Source: Cacconaster sp045599325 (GTDB taxonomy: Bacteria > Bacteroidota > Bacteroidia > Bacteroidales > UBA932). From it: DNA of 44,926 bases. Of this stretch, positions 16,527-25,616 are shown in pieces. The notes under the pieces are model-generated. The model saw nothing but the letters and a program-made list of their open reading frames with translations, had not been told where the DNA came from and ran no database searches. The DNA is taken from positions 1 through 44,926 of the forward strand of contig JAZRVT010000007.1 in NCBI GenBank assembly GCA_045599325.1. Reading direction: 5' to 3'. Position 1 is the stretch's first letter. Each line of letters opens with the position of its first letter. A program made the position numbers and the translations under genes.

Positions 16527-18170
16527 TTACTTCTGCTTGGCCTTGGCCTGGTTGAAATAAATCTTTGCGAGGTCTTTCTCTCCCAGGGCCTCGAGGACAG
16601 TGGCGTAGTGTTCGAGGATGGTTGCCTCATCCTTGCCGCCGTAGAGCATCGCGTGCTTGAAGATGGCCTTGGCCTCTATGTTGTCACCCATCAGGTGCAG
16701 GATCCAGGCGTAGGTGTCGAGATATGTCGGATTGTCCGGCTCCGCCACTATGGTCTTGTGGCTCATCTCCTTTGCCTTTTTCAGCTTCTTGCCTTCAAGC
16801 GAAAGGTAGTATGCGTAGTTGTTCAGCACCGGGTTGTAGTTGGGATCGACCTTCAGTGCCTTCTCATAGCACTTGTATGCATTTGAAGGGTCGCCCGCCA
16901 TATGGTATACGTCTCCGAGGGAGGAGTATGTGACCTTGCGGACTGTGGTGTCCTTCGGGTTTAGTTTCAGTATCCTGTTGTAGTCTTCGATGGCAGGCTG
17001 GTACTTCTCCTGCTGGGTCTCGGCGATGGCCCTCATCTGGAGGAAGTCAGCTGCCTGTGGGAAACGCTGGATGGCGACCGTGGACTTCTCCTCGAGAGCG
17101 CTCCAGGACTGCTGGTAGTAGAGCAGTATCATATACTGCATAGCCGCGTCGAAACTCTCCGGGTATGTCTCCATATTGTCCTGAAGGATCTGTGCGGAGT
17201 AATATGCCCTGCCGGTGTTGTAGTAGTAGCCGCTGAGGAGCAGACTGACGGTGCTGTCGGAAGGGTGGGTGTCCCTGAGGTTCAGCATCAGGGTGTCCAT
17301 ATCGCTGGTGAAGGTCCTGACGAACTGAGGCGATTCGAGGAGGTGGCCGACATACTCGGCCTTGGCCTCTGGGTTGACGTTGACATCCTTCACAACGTGG
17401 TTCATGCAGTCAAAGAATTCGCTGTAGCGGCGGAGCACCTGGCAGACCGCCGCCTTGCCGAAGTAGGCAGGTGTGTATGCGGGCTCCATTTCGATGGCCT
17501 CGTTGTAGTAGTTCAGGGCGAGGGTGTCGCGGTAGGAACTTGCGTAATAGTCGCCGAGGATGGATGCGATTCTCGGGGTGCGGCACTCCCGGTAGTAGTC
17601 GGCGAGGAAGCTGTAGGCGCTTTCGGCATCACCGTCCGGCCGCTTCATAAGCAGGTCGGTCTTTGTGAGGGCTACTGTCTCGCTCTTGCCTTTGATGGCG
17701 TCGATCTTGTCGAGGGTGGCGAAGGCCTTGTCCACATCGTTCTCCGAGAGATAAAGACCGGCGAGGTCGATGTAGATCTCGCTTTTCTTAGGGTTGTCGG
17801 AGATGAGTTCCTCCAGCAGCGGAGCCGCGAGTTCCGGGCGGCGTGTGCTTGAGTAGAACTGTGCAAGGACGTATTTGTACCAGAAATTGTCAGGCGCGAG
17901 TTCAAGGGCCATCTTCAGATACTCCTCAGCCTCGTCCATCTCCGCCTCATTGGCAGAGCAGATGGTAGCGAGATAATATGCTGCCGCGTCGTTGGACGGG
18001 TTCTCTCCAAGTTCTTCAAGGAAAAGGGATTTCGCCTCTCCGAAATTGCCCTGCTGGTAGTTTCTGAGCGCGTCTATGAAACGGACGGACTGGGCCGCTG
18101 ACGGCAGGATGACCAGAAAAAGACCGGCGATTAGAGCCAGAACTCTAATTTTTGTAAATTTGCTCCTCAT
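16527..18170 (-). CDS. Exported TPR-repeat protein, 547 aa
   Basis: A signal peptide (hydrophobic, ending PSAAQS) is followed by at least ten tetratricopeptide units, for example ALNYYNEAIEMEPAYTPAYF and AYKCYEKALKVDPNYNPVLN. I start at MRSKFTKI (18170), which gives a standard signal peptide just downstream of a -7 box; an in-frame extension to 18272 would run through the promoter. It is probably periplasmic, perhaps anchored to the envelope. Co-transcription with the EnvC-like gene points to a role in cell-wall or division scaffolding, which is inference. Confidence 0.88.
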   Translation of the reverse strand: MRSKFTKIRVLALIAGLFLVILPSAAQSVRFIDALRNYQQGNFGEAKSLFLEELGENPSNDAAAYYLATICSANEAEMDEAEEYLKMALELAPDNFWYKYVLAQFYSSTRRPELAAPLLEELISDNPKKSEIYIDLAGLYLSENDVDKAFATLDKIDAIKGKSETVALTKTDLLMKRPDGDAESAYSFLADYYRECRTPRIASILGDYYASSYRDTLALNYYNEAIEMEPAYTPAYFGKAAVCQVLRRYSEFFDCMNHVVKDVNVNPEAKAEYVGHLLESPQFVRTFTSDMDTLMLNLRDTHPSDSTVSLLLSGYYYNTGRAYYSAQILQDNMETYPESFDAAMQYMILLYYQQSWSALEEKSTVAIQRFPQAADFLQMRAIAETQQEKYQPAIEDYNRILKLNPKDTTVRKVTYSSLGDVYHMAGDPSNAYKCYEKALKVDPNYNPVLNNYAYYLSLEGKKLKKAKEMSHKTIVAEPDNPTYLDTYAWILHLMGDNIEAKAIFKHAMLYGGKDEATILEHYATVLEALGEKDLAKIYFNQAKAKQK

Positions 18171-18178
18171 AATCAACA

Positions 18179-18186
18179 CAAAAATA
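18179..18186 (-). promoter_or_regulatory. Predicted -7 box of the TPR-envC operon
   Basis: The minus strand reads TATTTTTG, matching TAnnTTTG, only 8 bases from the start codon, so the leader would be nearly absent. TTTG sequences lie 16 and 23 bases upstream of it. Confidence 0.4.
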
Positions 18187-18289
18187 GCGCGAAAATCCTC
18201 AACAAAAAACAAACCATAAAAATTTTCGGTTTTTTTTGAATTTCTATGCAGCGTTTTGGTCATAGTTTGCATCTATAGAGAGCCGGGGG

Positions 18290-18847
18290 ATGAAAGACAC
18301 TTCCAAATACACAGAGGCCGAGCTTATCGGAGGATGCGTGAAGGGTGATTCTCTCGCGCAGCGGGCATTGTATGAACGGTACGCCCCGCTGATGTATCCG
18401 GTCTGTGTCAGATATGTGGGAAGGGAAGTGGCGAAGGATGTGCTGCAGGACGGATTCATCACGGTCTTTGACAAGATTTCCACATTCAGGGGCAGCGGCT
18501 CGTTCGAGGGCTGGCTCCGCAGGATATTCGTGAACACCGCGCTGATGGAGATTCGAAGGACGGACGTGCTCAGGAATGCCGGCGACATTGAGGATGTTCC
18601 GATAGAGGATGCCGGGATGAAGAATCCCGAGGCGACCTCGGCACTTCAGGCACAGGAGATTCTGAAGGCAATCGAAAAACTTCCTCCGAGCCTCAGGACA
18701 GTATTCAACCTCTGCGCGATAGACGGCTTTTCACACGCGGAAGTTGCCGGGATGACGGGAATCTCAGAAAGTTCATCACGCTCGCAGTTGAGCAGGGCGA
18801 GAAATCTGCTCCAGAACAGTTTGAAAAAGTATTATAATGACAGATAA
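18290..18847 (+). CDS. ECF-type RNA polymerase sigma factor
   Basis: A 185-residue group IV sigma factor. Region 2 contains the core-binding and -10 recognition helices (ALYERYAPLMYPVCVRYVG, then AKDVLQDGFITVF) and FEGWLRRIFVNTAL. Region 4 contains LPPSLRTVFNLCAIDGFSHA and a helix-turn-helix (GISESSSRSQLSRAR) for the -35 element. Its last 11 bases overlap the start of the next gene, which encodes a candidate anti-sigma factor, so the pair is translationally coupled. The inducing signal is likely an envelope state sensed by that partner (inference). Confidence 0.93.
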   Translation: MKDTSKYTEAELIGGCVKGDSLAQRALYERYAPLMYPVCVRYVGREVAKDVLQDGFITVFDKISTFRGSGSFEGWLRRIFVNTALMEIRRTDVLRNAGDIEDVPIEDAGMKNPEATSALQAQEILKAIEKLPPSLRTVFNLCAIDGFSHAEVAGMTGISESSSRSQLSRARNLLQNSLKKYYNDR

Positions 18848-20039
18848 CGAATTTGACCGGATAATCAAAGACCGACTCGAGGGCTACTCGGAGGAGGCAC
18901 CTGACGTATGGGCATCCATACAGAAGGGGGTCGCTTCACATCGCCGCTGGAGAGTGGTCCGCCGCGCTGCTGCAGTCACAGCCGCTGCTGCTGCCTGCCT
19001 TGCTGCCGGTCTGTTCCTCTTCCGGGACGGTGAACCGCAGACCTTCAGTCCGGCTCCAGTCGCGCAGGCGGAGGCACCTGCCATCGAATCCCACCAGCCG
19101 GAGGTGATCTCTATGGAGGAGCAGGTCAGCGCTCTTGCCGGCAGAGGTGTCACGGCACTTGCCGCAGAGCCTGTCCGCAGACCGGCCGGTGTCATCACCC
19201 CTGCAGAACCGGTGAAGTCTGCAGAGCAGGTGACTGAACTCCCTGCTGAGGCCGCACCGCAGACCGAACTTCCGCAGACAGAACAGCCGTCCGCTCCGGT
19301 TCAGGAGTCTGCCGATTCTCCTTCAGCGCCTGCAGAGGAGCATCTCCTGACTTCTGAGGACATTCCCGAATCATTCTGGAATGAAGAGGAGCCGGGCAAA
19401 TCCTTCCTTTCCGAACACACATCGCAAATCTCAATACTTTCTAACATTTCTTCCGTCGCACACGAAGGGACATTCATCTATGAGAACGGACCGATGCATT
19501 CGTCATCGCAGCTGGGGCTTCCGCAGGCCAACGGTTCGGTCCTTCCTATGGATGACGCCCCGAAGTTCTTTGCGCCGGTTGCGCTCGGCCTTCAGTTCAA
19601 GGCCGGTCTCACGGACCGTCTTTCTGTCGGAGCCGGGGTAAGCTATTCCTACCTTGTCTCCCAGTATGACGCGCTTGTGAACATGGAGCGCTTCGAAGGT
19701 CTCTACAGCCAGCTCCACTATGTGGGAGTTCCTGTCAACCTTTACTGGAATTTTGTCAACACCGGCTCCCTCGGTGTCTATGTATCCGCGGGAGCTGCTG
19801 CCGAGAAATGCGTTTCGCAGCGCTATGTCTTCGGCAGCAGGACATTGCACGAAAAGGTGGCGGGGATTCAGTACTCTGTAAGTGCTGGTCTCGGCGTGGA
19901 GTACTGGTTTGTGCCGCGTCTCGGCATCTATGTCGACCCGGCCATTGTCTACTACTTCGACAACAGCCAGCCTCTCAGCGTCAGGACCCAGCAGCCTATC
20001 CAGGCACGCTTCGAAGCAGGATTCCGTTTCAAATTATGA
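18837..20039 (+). CDS. Candidate dual-membrane anti-sigma factor with C-terminal beta-barrel
   Basis: A 400-residue protein with four visible parts. There is a short cytoplasmic N-terminus (1-43, DRIIKDRLEGYSEEAPDVW), one membrane helix (about 44-62), a long Pro/Glu/Ala-rich linker (about 66-185) and a C-terminal region from about 240 of alternating beta strands. These include VALGLQFKAGLTDRLSVGAG and end ARFEAGFRFKL like an outer-membrane barrel. This layout means the protein could cross both membranes. The same architecture has been described in Bacteroides thetaiotaomicron as dual membrane-spanning anti-sigma factors (Dma) paired with ECF sigma factors. It overlaps the sigma gene and is followed by an intrinsic terminator, so the pair is a two-gene unit. 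Confidence 0.82.
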   Translation: MTDNEFDRIIKDRLEGYSEEAPDVWASIQKGVASHRRWRVVRRAAAVTAAAAACLAAGLFLFRDGEPQTFSPAPVAQAEAPAIESHQPEVISMEEQVSALAGRGVTALAAEPVRRPAGVITPAEPVKSAEQVTELPAEAAPQTELPQTEQPSAPVQESADSPSAPAEEHLLTSEDIPESFWNEEEPGKSFLSEHTSQISILSNISSVAHEGTFIYENGPMHSSSQLGLPQANGSVLPMDDAPKFFAPVALGLQFKAGLTDRLSVGAGVSYSYLVSQYDALVNMERFEGLYSQLHYVGVPVNLYWNFVNTGSLGVYVSAGAAAEKCVSQRYVFGSRTLHEKVAGIQYSVSAGLGVEYWFVPRLGIYVDPAIVYYFDNSQPLSVRTQQPIQARFEAGFRFKL

Positions 20040-20063
20040 TGAAAGACTGAACCACCCTCAAGA

Positions 20064-20091
20064 AAAGGCCTCCTCCCGGAGACCTTTTTTT
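20064..20091 (+). terminator. Rho-independent terminator after the sigma/anti-sigma pair
   Basis: AAAGGCCTCC, a TCCC loop, GGAGACCTTT and a run of seven T. The single mismatch is a G-U pair in RNA. It begins 25 bases after the stop codon. Confidence 0.85.
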
Positions 20092-20198
20092 GATACCGCC
20101 GCTCCGCTGCGGCAGCGGTGAGATGAGTTTTTGTGGATTTGGGAAAACGGAGATTTTATTTGAAGTCCGGGACGGATATCTTTGCGGAAAAAACCGAT

Positions 20199-21728
20199 AT
20201 GCTCTGCAAGACATTCTGCGCCACCTGTATCGGCATAGAGGCCGTCACCGTCACAGTCGAAGTCGACCTCTCGGTCGGGATAGGCATCCATCTCGTCGGC
20301 CTTCCGGACAGCGCAGTCCGCGAAAGCCTGCTCCGTGTCACAACCGCCCTGACCTCATACGGCTTCAAGATACCCGGCAGGAAGATTGTCGTGAACCTGG
20401 CCCCGGCAGACATACGCAAGGAGGGCTCCTCCTATGACCTTGCCATCGCCCTCGGACTGCTGGCCGTCTCAGACCAGATAAGCCTGCCCCGCTGCGGGGA
20501 GTTCATAGTGATGGGGGAGCTTGCGCTTGACGGCCGCATCAGACCTGTTGCCGGAGCCCTTCCTGTGGCGGTCCACGCCAGAGAGTCCGGCTTTGCTGGT
20601 TGCATTTTCCCTGCGGAGTCAGCTCCTGAAGCCGCTGACATAGACGGGATTGACATATACGGAGTCTCCACCCTGTCGCAGGTGCTCGAGATAATGGCCG
20701 GCTCGCTTCACGACGAACTGCTGGTCCGCCGCAGGGCGGGGGATTTCCGGGAACAGACCAGGTCGCGGAACGACTTCAGCCTTGTCAAGGGACAGAAAGT
20801 GGCGCGCCGCGGGCTTGAGATAGCTGCCGCCGGAGGACACTCGTGTCTTCTGATCGGTTCCCCCGGCAGCGGCAAGACAATGATGGCCTCCTGCCTGCCG
20901 TCAATCCTGCCGCCGATGACCAGGGAAGAATCCATACAGACAAGCACCATCTATTCAGTGGCCGGACGCGGCAGCGGCCGCCACGGACTGATGACAGAAC
21001 GCCCTTTCCGTACTCCGCACCACAGTGCGAGCCTGGTCTCGCTGATAGGCGGCGGCCAGAACGCTTCACCAGGAGAGATAAGCCTGGCCCATAACGGGGT
21101 TCTATATCTTGATGAGATCGCGCAGTTCAGCCGCTCGATGCTGGACGCGCTGCGGCAGCCGCTGGAAGACGGGAAGGTGACAGTCTCCAGGGCAAGGTAC
21201 AAGGTAATCTACCCAGCCTCTTTTATGCTGATTGCCTCGATGAACCCCTGCCCCTGCGGCTACTATGGAGATGAATCAGGCCGCTGCCGCTGCTCCCGGG
21301 CCGCCGTGGAGAACTATATGGCGAGGCTCTCCGGTCCGATGACGGACAGGCTGGACATACATCTCTGGGTCAAGGCGCTGAAAGACAGCGAACTGGTCGA
21401 TGAAACCCCGGCCGAGGCCAGCGGCGTCATCGCCGCCAGAGTCGTCGCGGCCCGGAATCTTCAGAAAGAGCGTTTCCGGAAGGAGGGCATCTTCACCAAC
21501 TCCCAGATGAACCAGGAACTGCTTCAGCGCTACTGCGCCACAGGGGAGGCTGAGAAGAAGTTCCTGCGGGAGGTGATACGCCGCCTCAACCTTTCGGCAA
21601 GGGCATACAGCCGTATCCTGAAACTGGCGCGCACAATAGCCGACCTCGAGGGGAGTGCCAGCATCTCCCTCAAGCACATCAGCGAGGCTGTCCAGTACAG
21701 GAATCTCGACCGTCCTGAAATCCTGTGA
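20199..21728 (+). CDS. YifB/ComM-family Mg-chelatase-like AAA+ ATPase
   Basis: A 509-residue protein with the standard YifB layout. An N-terminal ChlI-like domain (GIEAVTVTVEVDLSVGIG, LAPADIRKEGSSYDLAIALG) precedes an AAA+ module with Walker A GSPGSGKT, Walker B GVLYLDEI and sensor SMNPCPCG, and a C-terminal helical domain (LNLSARAYSRILKLARTIAD). ComM, a member of this family, is a hexameric helicase that promotes branch migration during natural transformation; whether this protein does so is unknown. The start at 20199 (MLCKTFC) matches family members. Its stop lies 5 bases from the convergent serine hydrolase stop. Confidence 0.93.
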   Translation: MLCKTFCATCIGIEAVTVTVEVDLSVGIGIHLVGLPDSAVRESLLRVTTALTSYGFKIPGRKIVVNLAPADIRKEGSSYDLAIALGLLAVSDQISLPRCGEFIVMGELALDGRIRPVAGALPVAVHARESGFAGCIFPAESAPEAADIDGIDIYGVSTLSQVLEIMAGSLHDELLVRRRAGDFREQTRSRNDFSLVKGQKVARRGLEIAAAGGHSCLLIGSPGSGKTMMASCLPSILPPMTREESIQTSTIYSVAGRGSGRHGLMTERPFRTPHHSASLVSLIGGGQNASPGEISLAHNGVLYLDEIAQFSRSMLDALRQPLEDGKVTVSRARYKVIYPASFMLIASMNPCPCGYYGDESGRCRCSRAAVENYMARLSGPMTDRLDIHLWVKALKDSELVDETPAEASGVIAARVVAARNLQKERFRKEGIFTNSQMNQELLQRYCATGEAEKKFLREVIRRLNLSARAYSRILKLARTIADLEGSASISLKHISEAVQYRNLDRPEIL

Positions 21729-21733
21729 GAGCG

Positions 21734-22948
21734 CTACTCCGCAGTCTCAGCCTCTTCCTTCCCGGCCTTTTCAGCGTCTGCCTTGTCGCAGGCTATGAAA
21801 TTCTTGTAGAGAAGCGGAATGATCGAGCGGTATGGGCTGTGCTTGCCTTCAGCGGTATTGTGATAGCCGCTGCTGATGACCACGAAGCCGTATTTTTCCT
21901 CAGGGTTGAAGAACATTCCGGCGCTCAGGCCGTAGGCTCCTCCGGTATGCCCTTCGAGAACAGTTCCGTCCCCGGTGAGAGAAGAGTCCTGATGCAGAGC
22001 GAGACCGTAGTTCTCATAGTCTGACCTCGGAGTCTGCATATTGCGGCTGCTCTCTTCGGAGATGATGCGTACGTCGGCGAGAGGTGAGTAACCGTAGTTC
22101 ATATGCATTATCATATACTTTGCAAGGTCAAGGGCTGAGATCTTCATTCCTCCGGTAGGGGAGAAGACAGGAGTGTCGTAGCCGAATCTGTAGTTGTCAA
22201 TTATCTCTTTCCTAGGGGCATAGGCCTCAGGCTGCTTCTCGAATGCGCCAGTCTCGTTGTTCCAGGAGTAGATCTGTGCGAAGCGGCTTGCGTCCAGGGA
22301 GTCGATGCAGTATCCGCCGTACAGTCCGAGCGGCTCCAGGATGTTGTGGACCACATACTGGTCGAACCTTTCGCCAGAAACCCTCTCGAGGATGGTGCCG
22401 CTGAGGCTGAAGTTGAGGTTGGTGTAGCGGTACTGCTCGCCCGGAGCGAAATCCCTGTATGCTTCAGCATAATCCGGGTTAGTCTCAGGGTTCACACCGT
22501 CGAGGGTGTAGTAGCCCTGGTGGTCGTTGAGACTTGAGAGATGTGACATCAGCAGTTCGAGAGTGATAGGCACATCGGGATATTTCGGATTCTGGATCTG
22601 GATGCCGACAAGGTCGCTGGCTTTGTCGTCCAACGAGACTTTGCCCTGCTCGACCATCTGCATCATCGAGGTGGCAGTGAAGGATTTGGAGATGGAAGCG
22701 ATGCGGAACATTGTCTGGTCGTCTATCGGCTCTCCTGTCTCAAGGTCCTTGACTCCGTAGTTGCTGTTGTAGTAAATCTTGTTGTCCTTGACGACAACTG
22801 CACTGATTCCCACATAGTCGCAGGAGTCGAGGAGCGCCTTGGCTTCCTTCTCGTATGCGGCAATCTGTTTTTCTTTCTCTTTGTCCTTGCAGCCTGTCAG
22901 GGCCACTGCAAGGAGCACAATGGCAGCGAGGGATATGAGCTTCTTCAT
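21734..22948 (-). CDS. Serine hydrolase lipoprotein (beta-lactamase/class C-like fold)
   Basis: A 404-residue lipoprotein (lipobox ALTGC, Cys20). The penicillin-binding fold is shown by the SxxK nucleophile motif SISK at 85-88 and the YxN motif in YRYTNLNFSLSG near residue 177. The third motif near the C-terminus is GHTGGAYG, similar to the HxG of esterase-like members. Relatives are beta-lactamase-family esterases, D-aminopeptidases and DD-peptidases; activity on beta-lactams cannot be claimed. It has its own leftward promoter region, shared with divergent tsaE. Confidence 0.88.
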   Translation of the reverse strand: MKKLISLAAIVLLAVALTGCKDKEKEKQIAAYEKEAKALLDSCDYVGISAVVVKDNKIYYNSNYGVKDLETGEPIDDQTMFRIASISKSFTATSMMQMVEQGKVSLDDKASDLVGIQIQNPKYPDVPITLELLMSHLSSLNDHQGYYTLDGVNPETNPDYAEAYRDFAPGEQYRYTNLNFSLSGTILERVSGERFDQYVVHNILEPLGLYGGYCIDSLDASRFAQIYSWNNETGAFEKQPEAYAPRKEIIDNYRFGYDTPVFSPTGGMKISALDLAKYMIMHMNYGYSPLADVRIISEESSRNMQTPRSDYENYGLALHQDSSLTGDGTVLEGHTGGAYGLSAGMFFNPEEKYGFVVISSGYHNTAEGKHSPYRSIIPLLYKNFIACDKADAEKAGKEEAETAE

Positions 22949-22971
22949 GGCGATTTAGGATTAAGTATCCT

Positions 22972-22979
22972 CAAAGATA
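22972..22979 (-). promoter_or_regulatory. Predicted -7 box of the serine hydrolase gene
   Basis: The minus strand reads TATCTTTG, an exact TAnnTTTG match, 23 bases upstream of the start codon. Confidence 0.5.
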
Positions 22980-23000
22980 ACCATTTATCTCTTCTTTTCA

Positions 23001-23008
23001 TATCTTTG
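23001..23008 (+). promoter_or_regulatory. Predicted -7 box of tsaE
   Basis: TATCTTTG, an exact TAnnTTTG match, 22 bases upstream of the tsaE ATG. It is divergent from the box at 22972-22979 with 21 bases between them. Confidence 0.5.
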
Positions 23009-23030
23009 CACCCTACAGAGAGAAGATAAT

Positions 23031-23444
23031 ATGACAGAAATCATAATTAACGGTACTTCAGACCTTCCGCGCGCCGCGAAGGTGTTCCTGGAGAAGAAAG
23101 GGAAGAGCAGCGTCATCGCTTTCTACGGCTCGATGGGAGCCGGAAAGACCACATTCATCACTGCGCTCTGCGACGTGCTGGGAGTGAGGGATGTGGTCAA
23201 CAGCCCGACATTCACCATTGCCAACGAATACCGCGCCGCCGACGGCCGACCTGTCTTCCATTTTGATTTCTACCGCATCAACCGTCTTTCCGAAGCCCTC
23301 GACATCGGACTCTTCGAGTATTTCGACAGCGGTGCGCTCTGTCTGATCGAATGGCCTGAGATGATAGAGGAACTGCTCCCCGAAGAGACTCTCAAGGTCA
23401 ATATCCTTGTCGACGACGCTGACACCAGAAGGCTGCTCTTCTAG
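23031..23444 (+). CDS. tsaE: tRNA threonylcarbamoyladenosine biosynthesis ATPase TsaE
   Basis: TsaE is the ATPase that drives the TsaB-TsaD complex in making t6A37 on ANN-decoding tRNAs. The protein is 137 residues, normal for the family. Walker A GSMGAGKTT is at residues 33-41, followed by SPTFTIANEY and HFDFYRIN, the switch-like segments of the family, and LCLIEWPE. The gene appears to stand alone, with its own promoter and convergent to a glycosyltransferase gene 12 bases away. Confidence 0.95.
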   Translation: MTEIIINGTSDLPRAAKVFLEKKGKSSVIAFYGSMGAGKTTFITALCDVLGVRDVVNSPTFTIANEYRAADGRPVFHFDFYRINRLSEALDIGLFEYFDSGALCLIEWPEMIEELLPEETLKVNILVDDADTRRLLF

Positions 23445-23456
23445 CAGTGCCGCTGT

Positions 23457-24473
23457 TTAGAAGTCGCTGTGCGGAAGGTCCGAGAATTTCAGTTTCTTTC
23501 CTGAAAGGAAAAATCTGAGAACGATGCTGTCGTTGAGATAGCCGATGTTGTTGCGCTCCTCTTCGAAAGGTGAAGGGTCAATCTCCCGCCGCATCCTGCG
23601 GAAGTCGCGGTGCGCCAGGAAGACAGCCTTGAAATAGCTCCATTTGAAGGTCAGCAGATAGATGGCGGCAGAGGCTCCGTCAAGGAGTTGCCTGAAGAAA
23701 ATCCTGCTCCTCCTGATGCTGTCGGGGAGGTTCTTGTGGAGCATCAGCAGATTGTTGCGGTAGTTGAAGTAGAGTTTCTTCGGAGAGTTGTTCGGCAGCG
23801 TGCCGCCTCCGAGGTGGTGGACAGCCGATGCCGGGATACACCATACCTGGTAGCCCAGGTTCTTGGCCCTCCAGCAGAGGTCTATCTCCTCCATATGGGC
23901 GAAGAAACTGTCGTCAAGGCCTCCGAGATGGTGGTAGAGGGCGCTGCGGATCACCAGACAGGCTCCGGTGGCCCAGAAGCACTCCTTCGGGGTGTCGTAC
24001 TGGCCGTGGTCTGTCTCGAGGTTGGATAGGATGCGGCCGCGGCAGAACGGGTAGCCGTAGCGGTCGATGAATCCTCCTGCCGCGCCGGCATATTCGAACT
24101 TGTCGGGTTCGGCGATGGAGAGGATCTTCGGCTGGCAGATGCCGGCATCGGGGTGTTCCTCCATAAAGCTGATGAGTGGTTCAAGCCACCCTTCGCTCAC
24201 CTCTATGTCAGAGTTCAGGAGCACGTAGTAGTCGGCGTCGATCTCCTTGAAGGCGCGGTTGTAGCCGCCTGTGAAGCCGTAGTTCTTGTCGAACTCGATC
24301 CTGCGGACGTCAGGATAGTTCTCCTCCAGCCACTGCAGCGAGCCGTCGGTGGAACCGTTGTCGGCCACCACAATGAAGGCACCTTCGTCCCTGGTGCGTT
24401 CGACGAGGGTGGGGAGATATTGCCTGAGCATTTTCAGGCCGTTCCAGTTGAGAATGACTACAGCGGTATCCAT
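23457..24473 (-). CDS. Glycosyltransferase family 2 protein
   Basis: A 338-residue GT-A fold enzyme. VVILNWNG at the N-terminus and DNGSTDGS at about 39-46 are the nucleotide-sugar-binding motifs. LLNSDIEVSEGW is the DxD-like metal site, and WATGACLVIRSALY and EEIDLCWRAKNLGY form the acceptor and catalytic region. This subgroup resembles rhamnosyltransferases of surface polysaccharide assembly. It acts at the cytoplasmic face; acceptor and sugar are unknown. It is the last gene of a tmk / DoxX-MauE / GT2 operon (6-base gap upstream). Confidence 0.92.
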   Translation of the reverse strand: MDTAVVILNWNGLKMLRQYLPTLVERTRDEGAFIVVADNGSTDGSLQWLEENYPDVRRIEFDKNYGFTGGYNRAFKEIDADYYVLLNSDIEVSEGWLEPLISFMEEHPDAGICQPKILSIAEPDKFEYAGAAGGFIDRYGYPFCRGRILSNLETDHGQYDTPKECFWATGACLVIRSALYHHLGGLDDSFFAHMEEIDLCWRAKNLGYQVWCIPASAVHHLGGGTLPNNSPKKLYFNYRNNLLMLHKNLPDSIRRSRIFFRQLLDGASAAIYLLTFKWSYFKAVFLAHRDFRRMRREIDPSPFEEERNNIGYLNDSIVLRFFLSGKKLKFSDLPHSDF

Positions 24474-24479
24474 AGGGCG

Positions 24480-25616
24480 TCATTTGATGAACATCCGGCA
24501 GAAGTAGCGCACCAGCGCAAGGATCAGCAGCAGGCCGGCTATCAGGATGCTGACATATATCTGTTCGTTGATCCTGCTCTTCAGAATCAGCACGTCAGGG
24601 TCGGATTCGAGTATTTCGGCGGGATTGACCTTGTCCAGCTGTGAGTTGGCCCATTTCCTGACTATCACCCCGTCGTTGAAATAGACAGCTCCGCCGTTGC
24701 TGCGGTTGAGGGTCATAAGCGACTTGCGGTCAGCGCTCCTGTATTCGTCGCCCGGACCATATACGACAACTTCGCTGCCGGCCATCAGCGCGCGCTTGCG
24801 GAAACTCTCTATGCGCTGCTGCTGTTTCTCAGTGAGTGCGGCCGGGTTGTAGATTGTCACGGCAAGCTGCTGCCCCTCGATCTCCTCCAGCTGGAAGTCG
24901 ATCTGGGCCATCTTAGTGTCGCCCTCCACAAGTTCTGTACGGCTGTCAACGTATGTCCAGCTGTCGTCCGGCAGATTGTCAAGGGTGAACTCCTCCACTT
25001 TGCCGTCACGGCTGTAGAGGAAAGTGGTCTCGTAGCGGGCCTGGTTGGCGCCGGCCAGTTCTCCAAGGTCTGTGCCGGTGCTGTAGGCGGTGAAATCGAT
25101 ACCCGGGACGGTGGCCCAGGCGTGCAGGGCGATGCAGATGCCGATCAGCCCGAAGAAGACAGCGATGATTGTCTCAAGCGGGTCGCGGGCTATCCTGGTG
25201 GCCTTCTTGCGGGTGAAGAAGATGAACAGCCCCAGCAGAAGGAGCACCAGATTCTTTATGAATGTCTGGGCGTTTGTCAGATGGATGGCCTCTCCGAAGC
25301 AGCCGCAGTCGCTGATAGGGTTCGCTATGACAAGATATAGCGTCAGCAGGGTGAATACGCTGATGACTCCGAGCGCGACGGATGAGAAGAACCTGATCTT
25401 TATGCCTGTGAGAACGCAGCATCCTATGGTCAGCTCGAGGGCTGAGAGCGCGATGCCCATAGCCACGGAGAACTGCATCAGGAAGCCCAGGTGCAGGAAG
25501 TCGAGGTACTCCTTCACGATGAGCCCCGTGCCCACCGGGTCGATGAGCTTCAGCACGCCTGACAGGATGAATGTCAGCGCGAAGACAGCCCTGCAGATGT
25601 CTCTCAGAAATCTCAT
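24480..25616 (-). CDS. DoxX/MauE-like redox-associated membrane protein
   Basis: A 378-residue protein. The N-terminal half has four membrane helices with ILSGVLKLIDPVG and the MauE-type motif SDCGCFGEAI (vicinal Cys pair in CGCFG), followed by one or two further helices (about 120-170). Residues about 175-350 form a soluble, probably extracytoplasmic region with no Cys-x-x-Cys, and a last helix lies near 355-372. MauE/DoxX proteins are associated with disulfide redox transfer at the membrane; the exact role here is unknown. The start overlaps the tmk stop by four bases (ATGA). Confidence 0.8.
   Translation of the reverse strand: MRFLRDICRAVFALTFILSGVLKLIDPVGTGLIVKEYLDFLHLGFLMQFSVAMGIALSALELTIGCCVLTGIKIRFFSSVALGVISVFTLLTLYLVIANPISDCGCFGEAIHLTNAQTFIKNLVLLLLGLFIFFTRKKATRIARDPLETIIAVFFGLIGICIALHAWATVPGIDFTAYSTGTDLGELAGANQARYETTFLYSRDGKVEEFTLDNLPDDSWTYVDSRTELVEGDTKMAQIDFQLEEIEGQQLAVTIYNPAALTEKQQQRIESFRKRALMAGSEVVVYGPGDEYRSADRKSLMTLNRSNGGAVYFNDGVIVRKWANSQLDKVNPAEILESDPDVLILKSRINEQIYVSILIAGLLLILALVRYFCRMFIK

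Noticed and set aside
21734..22948. Beta-lactamase resistance gene paired with blaI
   Set aside because: The fold is shared, but the motifs fit the broad esterase/peptidase-like group, and the gene is 17 kb away from blaI with no dyad in its promoter.
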